Positions 56,726-64,000 of a stretch of DNA of 64,000 bases are shown here, in pieces. This DNA comes from Hymenobacter gummosus (GTDB taxonomy: Bacteria > Bacteroidota > Bacteroidia > Cytophagales > Hymenobacteraceae). Position 1 is the first letter of the stretch; each line of letters opens with the position of its first letter. The DNA is taken from positions 713,144 through 777,143 of the forward strand of contig NZ_RXOF01000001.1 of assembly GCF_003970915.1 (NCBI RefSeq), given 5' to 3'. The notes below the pieces were generated by a model. It did not search any database. It was not told where the DNA came from and saw only the letters and a list, made by a program, of their open reading frames with translations. The translations under genes and the position numbers were made by a program.

Positions 56726-58033
56726 CTATTGGTTGGCCGCGGCGGGCGTAAGCGTGGTTGTCCAGGCCGCCACGGCCTGTCCGATGCGCCATACGTCCTC
56801 AAACGAGTTGTAGAGCGGCACCGGCGAAATGCGGATAACGTTCGGTTCGCGCCAATCGGCCATGATGCCGCGCTCGGAGAGAAAATCAAACAGCTGCCGG
56901 CCCTGCTGGTGCACCAGCAAGGACAGCTGGCAGCCGCGCTGGGCGGGGTCCGCGGGCGTGATGATTTCGAGTACCTCGGCGGGCAGGCCAGCCGCGTGCA
57001 GCACATACTCCAGGTAGCCGGTCAGCTGCTCGCTCTTGCGGCGCAGCTCCTGCATACCACCGGCCTCGTCCACAATGGCCAGGGCGGCGCGGTGGATGGC
57101 CATGGGGAAAATCTGGGCATTCGACAGCTGCCAGCCGGCGGCGCCGGGCATGGGCTGAAAGCCCTTTTTCATCTGGAAGCGCACCGTGGCATCGTGGCCC
57201 CACCAGCCGGCGAGGCGCGGCAAATCGGGCCGGTTGGCAAACCGCTCGTGCACGAACACCCCGCTGGTGCCGCCGGGGCCGGAGTTGAGGTACTTATAGG
57301 AGCACCAGCAGGCAAAGTCCACGTCCCAGTCGTGCAGGTGCAGCAGCAGGTTGCCGGCGGCGTGGGCCAGATCGAACCCCACTACGGCCCCCACGGCGTG
57401 GCCGGCGCGGGTAATGGCCGGCATGTCGAAGGCCTGACCGGTGTAGTAGTTGACGCCGCCGAGAATAACCAGGGCCAGCTCTTCACCCAGCGCCTGAATC
57501 CGGGCCTCGATGTCCGCGGTGCGCAGGGTATGCTCGCCGGGGCGGGGCAGCAGCTCCACGATGGCATCGTCGGGCTGGTAGCCGTGCAGCTTTACCTGGC
57601 TTTCCAGCGCGTACTGGTCGGAGGGGAAGGCGCCGCCCTCCATCAGCACCTTGTAGCGGCGGCCGGCGGGGCGGTAGAAGCTGATGAGCAGCAGGTGCAG
57701 GTTGACGGTGAGGTTGTTCATCACCACCACTTCCACGGGCTTGGCGCCCACCAGGCGGGCCGAGGCTTCGGTGAGCGTCTGGTGGTAATGCATCCACTGC
57801 GAAGGCTCCCGGAAGTGGCCTTCCACGGCGTGCTCCTCCCAGCTCTGAAACTCGGCTTCCACCGCGGCGCGGGCCGTTTTGGGCATCAGGCCGAGGGAGT
57901 TGCCGCACATGTAGGCGGCCGGCTGCCCATCGGGGCCGGGCGGCAGGTGAAACCGGTCGCGGAAGGGGCGCAAGGCATCCTGCGCGTCGAGCTGGCGGGC
58001 GAAGTCGAGGGTATTCTGGAAGGCGGAAGTCAT
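56726..58033 (-). CDS. kynU: Kynureninase
   Basis: A 435-residue PLP enzyme that cleaves kynurenine or 3-hydroxykynurenine to anthranilate or 3-hydroxyanthranilate plus alanine. PLP lysine is K247 in SYKYLNSGPGG. Other kept parts are YMCGNSLGLMPK near 41-52 and DLAHAAGNLLLHLHDWDVDF near 221-240. Length matches bacterial KynU. It lies 91 bp from the ACMSD-like gene on the same strand. Confidence 0.94.
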   Translation of the reverse strand: MTSAFQNTLDFARQLDAQDALRPFRDRFHLPPGPDGQPAAYMCGNSLGLMPKTARAAVEAEFQSWEEHAVEGHFREPSQWMHYHQTLTEASARLVGAKPVEVVVMNNLTVNLHLLLISFYRPAGRRYKVLMEGGAFPSDQYALESQVKLHGYQPDDAIVELLPRPGEHTLRTADIEARIQALGEELALVILGGVNYYTGQAFDMPAITRAGHAVGAVVGFDLAHAAGNLLLHLHDWDVDFACWCSYKYLNSGPGGTSGVFVHERFANRPDLPRLAGWWGHDATVRFQMKKGFQPMPGAAGWQLSNAQIFPMAIHRAALAIVDEAGGMQELRRKSEQLTGYLEYVLHAAGLPAEVLEIITPADPAQRGCQLSLLVHQQGRQLFDFLSERGIMADWREPNVIRISPVPLYNSFEDVWRIGQAVAAWTTTLTPAAANQ

Positions 58034-58124
58034 CGGGGCAAAGATAGGCAGGGCAAATGCGGGCGTAATTAAAGCCGGCCAAGCGGTAGCGCGGGCAGTT
58101 GCTATGCCACGCCGGACTCGGAAT

Positions 58125-59168
58125 TTAACCCTGCCGCCGCTGGGTCACGCCGGCCAGTATCTGGCTCACCTGGCCCTCGGAGGCGCCCATCCAGTCGAGG
58201 GCGTTCTGGCCGAGCATGCGGGCTTTCACGTCCTCCGGGTAGGCCATGCTGCGAATCAGCTGGCCGGGTTCCAGCTCCCCGAGCGGGAAGGGATAATCAG
58301 TGCCCAGGGTGATTTTGTCGGCCCCGAGGGTTTGCACCAGGTAGTCGAGCATGAGCGGGTCGTGCACCAAGGAATCCACCCAGAACTTGCCCAGGTACTC
58401 GCGCGGGTTGCGGGGGTTGTCGACGGCGCAGAGGTCGGGGCGCACCTGCCAGCCGTGCTCGATGCGGCCGATGGTGCTGGCGAAGGTGCCCCCGCCGTGG
58501 GCCACGGCCACGCGCAGCCGGGGCAGGCGCTCCAGCACCCCGCCGAATATCAGCGAGCAAAGGGCCAGGGTGCTTTCGGCGGGCATGCCCACCAGCCAGG
58601 GCAGCCAGTATTTGGGCATTTTCTGCTGGGCCATCATGTCCCAGGGATGCACAAACACGCAGGCGCCCAGCTCCTCGGCCGCCGCGAAAACCTCGAACAG
58701 CTCCAGCGCGTCGAGGTTCCAGTCGTTGACGTGGGAGCCAATCTGCACGCCGATAAGGCCCAGCTCCTTCACGCAGCGCTCCAGCTCCTTGATGGCCAGA
58801 TCGGGGGCCTGCAGCGGAATGGTACCCAGGCCGGCAAAACGGTCGGGGTAGTCGGCCACCACGCCGGCAATGTGGTCGTTGAGCAGCTTGCTCAGGTCCA
58901 GCGCGTCGAGCGGCTTGGCCCAGTAGCTGAACATGACGGGCACCGTGCTGAGCACCTGCACATCGACGCCGAAGTGCTGGCACTCGCGCAGGCGCACGGC
59001 GGGGTCCCAGCAGTTGTCCTGAATTTCGCGGAAGAACTTGTCGTCCTGCATCATGCGGGCGCAGCAGGGCTTGTGGTGCTCCAGCCGGATGAAGCCCCCG
59101 TAGCCGTACCGCTCGCGCAGGTCGGGCCACTGTTTGGGCAGGATGTGGGTGTGGATGTCAATGACCAC
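58125..59168 (-). CDS. Amidohydrolase, ACMSD-like decarboxylase
   Basis: A 347-residue metal-dependent enzyme that matches 2-amino-3-carboxymuconate-6-semialdehyde decarboxylase, which diverts the kynurenine ring product away from quinolinate. The metal motif HTH (IDIHTHILP) is at 5-7 from the chosen GTG start at 59168. HVND and HPWDMM supply further His, and a late [13 protein letters not shown] fits. An in-frame start at 59255 adds 29 unusual Pro-rich residues, which lie in repeat-like sequence. Confidence 0.85.
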   Translation of the reverse strand: MVIDIHTHILPKQWPDLRERYGYGGFIRLEHHKPCCARMMQDDKFFREIQDNCWDPAVRLRECQHFGVDVQVLSTVPVMFSYWAKPLDALDLSKLLNDHIAGVVADYPDRFAGLGTIPLQAPDLAIKELERCVKELGLIGVQIGSHVNDWNLDALELFEVFAAAEELGACVFVHPWDMMAQQKMPKYWLPWLVGMPAESTLALCSLIFGGVLERLPRLRVAVAHGGGTFASTIGRIEHGWQVRPDLCAVDNPRNPREYLGKFWVDSLVHDPLMLDYLVQTLGADKITLGTDYPFPLGELEPGQLIRSMAYPEDVKARMLGQNALDWMGASEGQVSQILAGVTQRRQG

Positions 59169-59200
59169 AGATGGGAACGGATGTTTTAACGGATGAAACG
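59169..59200. repeat. ACGGAT repeats, left flank of GxxExxY cassette
   Basis: Two AACGGATG units at 59176-59183 and near 59190-59197. Inverted copies of the same unit occur at 59668-59703, on the other side of the GxxExxY gene. Confidence 0.55.
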
Positions 59201-59259
59201 GGTGGGGAGGGTCAGGATGAGCCTGGCGCGGTTGGGTGGGGCGCCGAAAAGGCACAGAC

Positions 59260-59640
59260 CTAAATGTTCTTCAGTAGACGCTTGTACTCCAGACGCGACG
59301 CGCCGAAGTTCAGCAGCAATCCGACTGGTATGCGGAAGGCTTCAAGGTAGCCCAGCAGCTGGGCCTGATGCGTTGTGTTAAGGCCAGCTAATGCTTTTAA
59401 CTCAAGCAAAACGCAGCCCCCTACGAGAAAATCGGCTCGACGGGAGCCTACCTTCTCGCCAGCGTAATAGACCGGCAAATCGATTTCACGCTCGGCAGCG
59501 AGGCCGCGGCGTTGCAGTTCAATCAGCAAAGCCCGCTGGTAAATAACCTCCGGAAAGCCGCTGCTCATAGTCCGGTGCACCTGCATAGCGGCCCCGATAA
59601 TCTGATGTGTCAGCGCATTGTACTCTTCCAGATTAATCAT
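59260..59640 (-). CDS. GxxExxY protein
   Basis: A 126-residue protein of the GxxExxY family (PD-(D/E)xK-like). It has [31 protein letters not shown], with G28, E31 and Y34 of the name motif, and [17 protein letters not shown] carrying the acidic-lysine motif. Family members are common, mobile and of unknown function; a nuclease fold is likely. It sits between haaO and the ACMSD gene and is flanked by inverted ACGGAT repeats. Confidence 0.88.
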   Translation of the reverse strand: MINLEEYNALTHQIIGAAMQVHRTMSSGFPEVIYQRALLIELQRRGLAAEREIDLPVYYAGEKVGSRRADFLVGGCVLLELKALAGLNTTHQAQLLGYLEAFRIPVGLLLNFGASRLEYKRLLKNI

Positions 59641-59667
59641 AGCCAGCAGCCTGCGGAAGACTCACAA

Positions 59668-59703
59668 GAACTTATCCGTTCTTATCCGTCTTTTCATCCG
59701 TTA
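59668..59703. repeat. ATCCGT repeats, right flank of GxxExxY cassette
   Basis: TTATCCGT appears twice and CATCCGT once. Read on the minus strand these are AACGGATG-type units, matching the left flank. The haaO stop (59672) and last about ten codons lie within them. Confidence 0.6.
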
Positions 59704-60223
59704 CCATCTGAGGTCTTTCCATCACCGTGCCGCAGTTCTTGCAGGTGCGGTGCTCTTGGCTGTCCCAGAACCGGCCCATGATGACGGGTAGCTGCTGCAC
59801 GATGTCGGTGACTTCGGCAAACTCCTCGTAGAGCTTGGTGCCGCAGTTTTCGCAGTACCACTGAAAGCCGTCCAGCTCGCCGGGCTTGCGGTAGCGCTCC
59901 ACCACCAGGCCCACCGTGTTGGCGGGGCGGCGCGGGGAGTGGGGCACGCCGGCGGGCAGCAGAAAAATCTCCCCGGCCCGGATGGGCACGTCCACCGGCT
60001 GGCCGTCCTCGATGATTTTCAGGGTCATGTCGCCTTCGAGCTGGAAGAAAAACTCTTCGCTGTCGTCGACGTGGTAGTCCTTGCGGGCGTTGGGGCCGCC
60101 CACCACCATCACGATAAAGTCGTCGTTGCCTTTGAACACCTGCTGGTTGCCCACGGGCGGCTTGAGCAGGTGGCGGTGTTCGTCAATCCACTGCTGGAAG
60201 TTGAAGGGGCGGGAAACGGGCAT
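59672..60223 (-). CDS. nbaC: 3-hydroxyanthranilate 3,4-dioxygenase
   Basis: A 183-residue cupin that opens the ring of 3-hydroxyanthranilate. Iron ligands are H51, E57 and H95. The C-terminal rubredoxin-like site has C124, C127, C161 and C164, as in the bacterial dimeric enzyme. Residues after about 172 (VTDEKTDKNG) are encoded by the repeat that flanks the GxxExxY gene, so the native stop may have been displaced. The start at 60223 is chosen over 60259. Confidence 0.92.
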   Translation of the reverse strand: MPVSRPFNFQQWIDEHRHLLKPPVGNQQVFKGNDDFIVMVVGGPNARKDYHVDDSEEFFFQLEGDMTLKIIEDGQPVDVPIRAGEIFLLPAGVPHSPRRPANTVGLVVERYRKPGELDGFQWYCENCGTKLYEEFAEVTDIVQQLPVIMGRFWDSQEHRTCKNCGTVMERPQMVTDEKTDKNG

Positions 60224-60236
60224 GTTTGGGGTGGTT

Positions 60237-60409
60237 GGGTGACAGGTGACACGTAACACGTGACAAGTTAGAAACTGCCGGCGGAACGCTCAGACTTTAA
60301 CCTCCACTGTTCAAAATCGAGCTGCCGCTTGCCCGTGCTGGTCTTCTCGAGTTTCCTCTTTCCTCCTGGCCCCGAAAACCTGTCACGTGTCACGTTTTGC
60401 CTGTCACCC
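60237..60409. repeat. 173-bp inverted-repeat element between haaO and SDR
   Basis: Left arm 60237-60269 and right arm 60377-60409 are inverted, about 27 of 33 bases, with GGGTGACAGG and ACACGTGACA in common. It occupies the divergent gap; the interior has no gene. MITE-like. Confidence 0.75.
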
Positions 60410-60423
60410 TATTACTTTCGGCC

Positions 60424-61215
60424 ATGCTTACCGACCAACTTACTGACCGTCGCGCCGTGGTGTGCGGCAGCACCCAGGGCATCGGCCGGGCCGTGGCCGA
60501 GCTGCTGGCCGCCCGCGGCGCCCACGTCACCCTGATTGCCCGCAACGAAGACGCCCTGCGCGAAGTAGCCGCCGCCCTGCCCGCCGACCACGGCCAGCAG
60601 CACGACTTCCTGGTAGCTGACTTCACGCGCCCCGCCGAGCTGGCCGAGCGCCTGGCCGGGTACGTGGCCAAGAACCCCGCCACTCACATCCTGGTGAACA
60701 ACACCGGCGGGCCGGCCGGCGGCCCCCTGCTCTCGGCCTCCATCGACGACTTGCGGGCGGCCCTGGAGCAGCACCTGATCTGCAACCACCTGCTGGCCCA
60801 GGCCCTGGTACCGGGCATGAAGGCGGCCGGCTACGGGCGGATTATCAACGTTATCAGCACCTCGGTGAAGCAGCCCCTGCCTAACCTGGGCGTGTCGAAC
60901 ACTACCCGCGGAGCGGTGGCCAGCTGGGCCAAGACGCTGGCCAACGAGCTGGGGCCCTCCGGCATTACGGTGAACAATGTGCTGCCGGGCGCCACGCTCA
61001 CGCAGCGGCACAGCAGCCTGCTGGAAGCCCGCTCGGCCAGCACCGGCACCGCGGTGGAGGAGCTGGAAACCCAGATGAAGCGGCTGATTCCGGCCGGGCG
61101 CTTCGGGGAGGCCGAGGAAGTGGCGGCGGCAGTAGCGTTTCTGGCCTCGCCGCTGGCCGGTTACGTCAACGGCATCAACCTGCCGGTGGACGGCGGGCGC
61201 ACCGGCAGCCTGTAG
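60424..61215 (+). CDS. SDR-family protein lacking the usual YxxxK
   Basis: A 263-residue short-chain dehydrogenase/reductase-like protein. NAD(P)-binding GSTQGIG at 15-21 and NNTGG at 92-96 are present. The catalytic Ser is S145 or S147, but the Tyr-x3-Lys pair is replaced: SNTTR at 158-162 lies where YxxxK should be. A subset of FabG-like proteins shares this change. Neighbouring kyn genes suggest, but do not prove, a role in that pathway. Start ATG at 60424. Confidence 0.8.
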   Translation: MLTDQLTDRRAVVCGSTQGIGRAVAELLAARGAHVTLIARNEDALREVAAALPADHGQQHDFLVADFTRPAELAERLAGYVAKNPATHILVNNTGGPAGGPLLSASIDDLRAALEQHLICNHLLAQALVPGMKAAGYGRIINVISTSVKQPLPNLGVSNTTRGAVASWAKTLANELGPSGITVNNVLPGATLTQRHSSLLEARSASTGTAVEELETQMKRLIPAGRFGEAEEVAAAVAFLASPLAGYVNGINLPVDGGRTGSL

Positions 61216-61297
61216 GCGGGAATCCTGAGAAAAAGCGCGAAACTTGCAGTATCCGGCGCCGTGTGCCGGGCCGCTTCCACGTACCATCCGGCTTCCC

Positions 61298-62023
61298 TTG
61301 GCTTCTTTCAACACGCTTTCCATCGTTATTCCGGTGTATAACGAGGCCCGCACCATCCACGAAATCCTGGATCGGCTGCGGGTACTGGAGCTGACGGGCG
61401 GCATCGGCAAGGAAATCATCCTGGTGGACGACTGCTCGCAGGACGGCAGCAGCGAAGCCATCAACCGCTACGCCGCCCAGCACCCCGATATGCCGCTGCG
61501 CCTGCTGCGCCACGCGGTGAACCAGGGCAAGGGCGCCGCGCTGCACACCGGCATCCGCGAGGCTACGGGCGAGTACGTCATCGTGCAGGACGCCGACCTG
61601 GAGTACGACCCGGAGGAGTACAACCTGCTGCTCAAGCCCATTCTAAAGGGTTTTGCGGACGTAGTATACGGCTCCCGCTTCATGGGCGGCAACCCGCACC
61701 GCATCCTGTTCTTCTGGCACAGCATCGGCAACAAGATGCTGACCTTCCTCTCCAACATGTTCACCGACCTGAACCTGACGGACATGGAAACCTGCTACAA
61801 GCTGTTCCGGCGCGACATCATTCAGGGCCTGAAACTGGAGGAAAAACGCTTCGGCTTCGAGCCGGAAGTCACGGCCAAGGTGTCCAGGGTGCCGAAGGTG
61901 CGCATCTACGAGGTGGGCATCAGCTACTACGGCCGCACCTACGCCGAGGGCAAGAAAATCGGCTGGCGCGACGGGTTCCGCGCCATCTACTGCATCATAA
62001 AGTACGGGCTGCTGCGCGGCTAG
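61298..62023 (+). CDS. Family 2 glycosyltransferase (DPM1-like)
   Basis: A 241-residue cytoplasmic GT-A enzyme. The nucleotide-binding strand [18 protein letters not shown] is followed by [11 protein letters not shown] and the metal-binding DAD in [12 protein letters not shown]. The [11 protein letters not shown] and [13 protein letters not shown] segments match dolichol-phosphate-mannose synthase-like enzymes, which transfer a sugar to a polyprenyl phosphate. The start is a TTG at 61298 ([12 protein letters not shown]). A further in-frame start at 61244 adds 18 residues. Confidence 0.88.
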   Translation: MASFNTLSIVIPVYNEARTIHEILDRLRVLELTGGIGKEIILVDDCSQDGSSEAINRYAAQHPDMPLRLLRHAVNQGKGAALHTGIREATGEYVIVQDADLEYDPEEYNLLLKPILKGFADVVYGSRFMGGNPHRILFFWHSIGNKMLTFLSNMFTDLNLTDMETCYKLFRRDIIQGLKLEEKRFGFEPEVTAKVSRVPKVRIYEVGISYYGRTYAEGKKIGWRDGFRAIYCIIKYGLLRG

Positions 62024-62044
62024 CGGGCCCGGGGGTCGGCAGCT

Positions 62045-63547
62045 TTACCAGGTCGGCTGGTTCGGGTTGGGCTCGGGCTGCAGGTCCTGCAGTTCCTGCG
62101 GCGTGGGTTCCTGCAGGCGCTGCAGGGTTTTGGGCTGCACTTCCAGGGCCATCTGGGTAGAGGCCGATAAGACGAGGCATACCAACACCCACATGGTGCC
62201 AGCCAGGCCGAAGCCCAGACGCTGCTCGCGGGTAGCGGCCGACCACGTCCAGCTGGCGGGCCAACCGAAGCTGACGAGGGCGTATACCAACAGATGCAAA
62301 GGCAGAAAGAACCGGCACTCAATCACGGTGGGCACCGAACCAGCACAAGTAACCAGCAGGGCTGCCAGCAGCAGCCATTGCCAGGGTCGCACCCGCCCGC
62401 CCCGGGCCACCAGCACTACCGCGGCCAGAAACAGCACCAAGTAGTTTGGCAGCGCCACCGGCAGCGTCGGGGCCAGCACCCGCTCCAGGTACGGACCAGG
62501 ATACAGCACATCCAGCCCGTTGAAGATGTGCCTCGTGTAGAGCGCCGCCATATCGCAGGGGTACCGGGCTACGAATCGGAAGTACTTGCCGTAGGTGTCG
62601 AACTTGTTTCTCCCGGCTTGGGTCTGCGCAAGCAGGTTGCGGCCCGCAGGGTCCAGGTAGAACACCTGCAGCTTTGAATAGTCCTGCCCCACGTTCGACT
62701 CGTACTTCTGGAGCTGTAATCCTTCGTTGAGCTGGAACAGGTATAGGTTGTCGACCCCATTGATTTTGAATTCGTCGCCGTCGCCTAAGCCTAATACAAA
62801 GGGGCTGTGCCGCGCGAAATTATTGCGGTTGATCAGGTACTGGGGCAGGGCTACCAGCGCAAACGATAGGGCAAAGCCGCTTAGCGTTGTCAGCAGCGCC
62901 CGGCCCAAAGAGCGGCCTGGCTGCCGCTGCCGCCACGCTTGCCACACCAGCAGCAACAGTAATGGCGGCAGGGCCAGCAGGCTGATGGGACGGATGTAGA
63001 GCGCCGCCGTGATACAGGCCCCCGCGACCAGGCCCGCCCATGCCCGGGGGGCGTAGCAAGTGGCCAGCAGCGCGGTCAGCAAGGCCAGTACAGCGGGAAA
63101 ATCCGAGAGCAGGAAGTTGAAATGGTCGCGCCAGAACAGGAAGCCCAGCAGCACAAACAGCAGCCGCCGCCCCGTGCCGAGGGTGGTGCCGGTGACCCGC
63201 TCCCAGAGCTTGGGCGCCACCACCCCGAACAGCCCCGCCGCCCAGGCCGCCCCGATTACCTTGATGGCATCGTTGGTGTGGGCGCCCAGAAACAGGCCCT
63301 CTGCCACCGTCAGCGGGTAGTACAGCAGCGGGAGCAGGTAGCCCCGAAACGCGCTGCTGAAGTGGTAGAGCGAGAAGAAGTCGTACTTACGGAAGTTGTG
63401 CGCCAGCCCCCAGTAATACCCCGCGTCGTAGTGCTGCACCTGCATCGAGGTGGTGAGCAGGTACAGAGCGTAGAGCACGAACGTGCCCGCGAAATAGACT
63501 TTACTGCTGTACCGCTTCGTCCAGAAGCCTGCGCGGAAGCTCATCAT
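62045..63547 (-). CDS. GT-C-like polytopic membrane protein
   Basis: A 500-residue protein with roughly ten to twelve TM helices. Long hydrophobic segments include ALYLLTTSMQVQHYD, GLVAGACITAALYIRPISLLALPPLLLLLVWQ and ALLTTLSGFALSFALVALPQYL. A large loop covers about 240-330 and the C-terminus is Pro/Gln-rich. The layout resembles polyprenyl-phosphate-sugar-dependent glycosyltransferases; no catalytic Asp pair is assigned with confidence. It faces the GT2 gene, 21 bp away. Confidence 0.7.
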   Translation of the reverse strand: MMSFRAGFWTKRYSSKVYFAGTFVLYALYLLTTSMQVQHYDAGYYWGLAHNFRKYDFFSLYHFSSAFRGYLLPLLYYPLTVAEGLFLGAHTNDAIKVIGAAWAAGLFGVVAPKLWERVTGTTLGTGRRLLFVLLGFLFWRDHFNFLLSDFPAVLALLTALLATCYAPRAWAGLVAGACITAALYIRPISLLALPPLLLLLVWQAWRQRQPGRSLGRALLTTLSGFALSFALVALPQYLINRNNFARHSPFVLGLGDGDEFKINGVDNLYLFQLNEGLQLQKYESNVGQDYSKLQVFYLDPAGRNLLAQTQAGRNKFDTYGKYFRFVARYPCDMAALYTRHIFNGLDVLYPGPYLERVLAPTLPVALPNYLVLFLAAVVLVARGGRVRPWQWLLLAALLVTCAGSVPTVIECRFFLPLHLLVYALVSFGWPASWTWSAATREQRLGFGLAGTMWVLVCLVLSASTQMALEVQPKTLQRLQEPTPQELQDLQPEPNPNQPTW

Positions 63548-63648
63548 GAGTTAGATACTGTGATGGAAAGCAAGAAACAGGAGCAGTTTTTTACCTTGGG
63601 GCTCGTTTGAGGAGAGCCTGCGGGTTCATCCTGCGTAGCCCCGGCCCG

Positions 63649-64000
63649 TCACGCGGCCGGGGCTATTTCTTTTTCGGAGCGGGGCGGGCGCGCCGGGTGG
63701 TAGTGCGGGTCGTAGGGCCGGTCGTTTTTCCAGAGCGAGTAGCACAGCAGCAAGAGCTTGCGCATGACGGCAATCACGCCCGGTTTGCCGCTGGGCTGGC
63801 GGGCGCGCAGCCGGGCGTAAAAGGCCATTTGCTGCGGGTTGTAGCGCAAGCTGCTGACCGCCGGCAGGTACAGGGCCTGGCGCAGGTGCACGTTGCCGCG
63901 GCGCGAGATGCGCGCGGCCCGGGCCGCGAGGCCGCTCTGGCGCTGCACCACGTCCAGGCCGGCGTACGAGGCCAGCTGCCGCTCGTTTTCGATCAGGGCG
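63649..64000 (-). mobile_element. IS110-family transposase, 3' part (runs off window)
   Basis: The last 116 or so codons of an IS110/IS116/IS902 transposase. ASYAGLD and the RISRRGNVHLRQALYLPA segment are the family C-terminal domain. The 5' part lies beyond position 64000. A stem at 63637-63664 (AGCCCCGGCC with its complement) overlaps the stop and may terminate it. IS110 elements lack terminal repeats, so the left end cannot be placed. Confidence 0.85.

Overview
The window reads as a chromosomal segment of a Bacteroidota bacterium, most likely Hymenobacter or a close relative. This rests on high-GC core genes with Cytophagales-type proteins, two proteins with type IX secretion (T9SS) sorting tails, TonB-dependent receptors with an N-terminal carboxypeptidase-like domain, a sigma-54 with a long acidic insert, and many short OM barrel proteins. 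No rRNA, tRNA or CRISPR array was seen.

Layout. (1) 1-10 kb is visibly less GC-rich and looks accessory. It holds an IspH homologue, a dead IS481-type element, and a putative operon of a DUF2141 protein, a class B flavin monooxygenase and a RoxA-like dihaem cytochrome lipoprotein, followed by a lycopene cyclase and a TonB receptor. Together these suggest isoprenoid or carotenoid synthesis and oxidation. (2) 10-14.2 kb holds a 1-kb cassette between direct repeats, carrying a tandem CCCH zinc-finger protein and an unknown partner. It abuts a 3' stub of a DUF3500 gene, followed by a HupE/UreJ membrane protein and an intact DUF3500/T9SS protein. (3) 14.3-19.7 kb is a defence island: a three-gene ABC-3C system (nuclease-like component, middle component, DUF3732 ATPase) convergent with an AbiE-like toxin-antitoxin pair. 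(4) 20-31 kb holds a DUF4159-MoxR-DUF58-BatA-type cluster, split by three minus-strand genes (two envelope proteins, one frameshifted, and a small membrane protein). (5) 31-37 kb holds an ECF sigma factor next to a protein that joins an anti-sigma-like N-terminus to a trypsin-like protease, plus stress-type lipoproteins (two DUF4142). (6) 37-50.5 kb is mostly core: uvrA, a Rieske/FAD oxidoreductase, a Rof-like protein, asnS, rpoN and a PAP2-like membrane protein. (7) 50.5-61.2 kb is a kynurenine (tryptophan catabolism) locus: kmo, kynU, an ACMSD-like decarboxylase, 3-hydroxyanthranilate dioxygenase and an SDR, with an AlkB-like protein, a TonB receptor and a GxxExxY cassette interspersed. (8) 61.3-64 kb has two glycosyltransferase-type genes and the 3' end of an IS110 transposase that runs off the window.

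A recurring theme is small imperfect-palindrome elements of about 90-230 bp between genes, at 24586-24693, 33791-34021, 48018-48117, 49827-49915 and 60237-60409. Some supply stop or start codons to the neighbouring genes. The best candidates for something under-described are the RoxA-like/monooxygenase/lycopene cyclase cluster, the ABC-3C plus AbiE island, the direct-repeat cassette with the CCCH protein, and a pair of tiny paralogues sharing a GHPxIRY tail.
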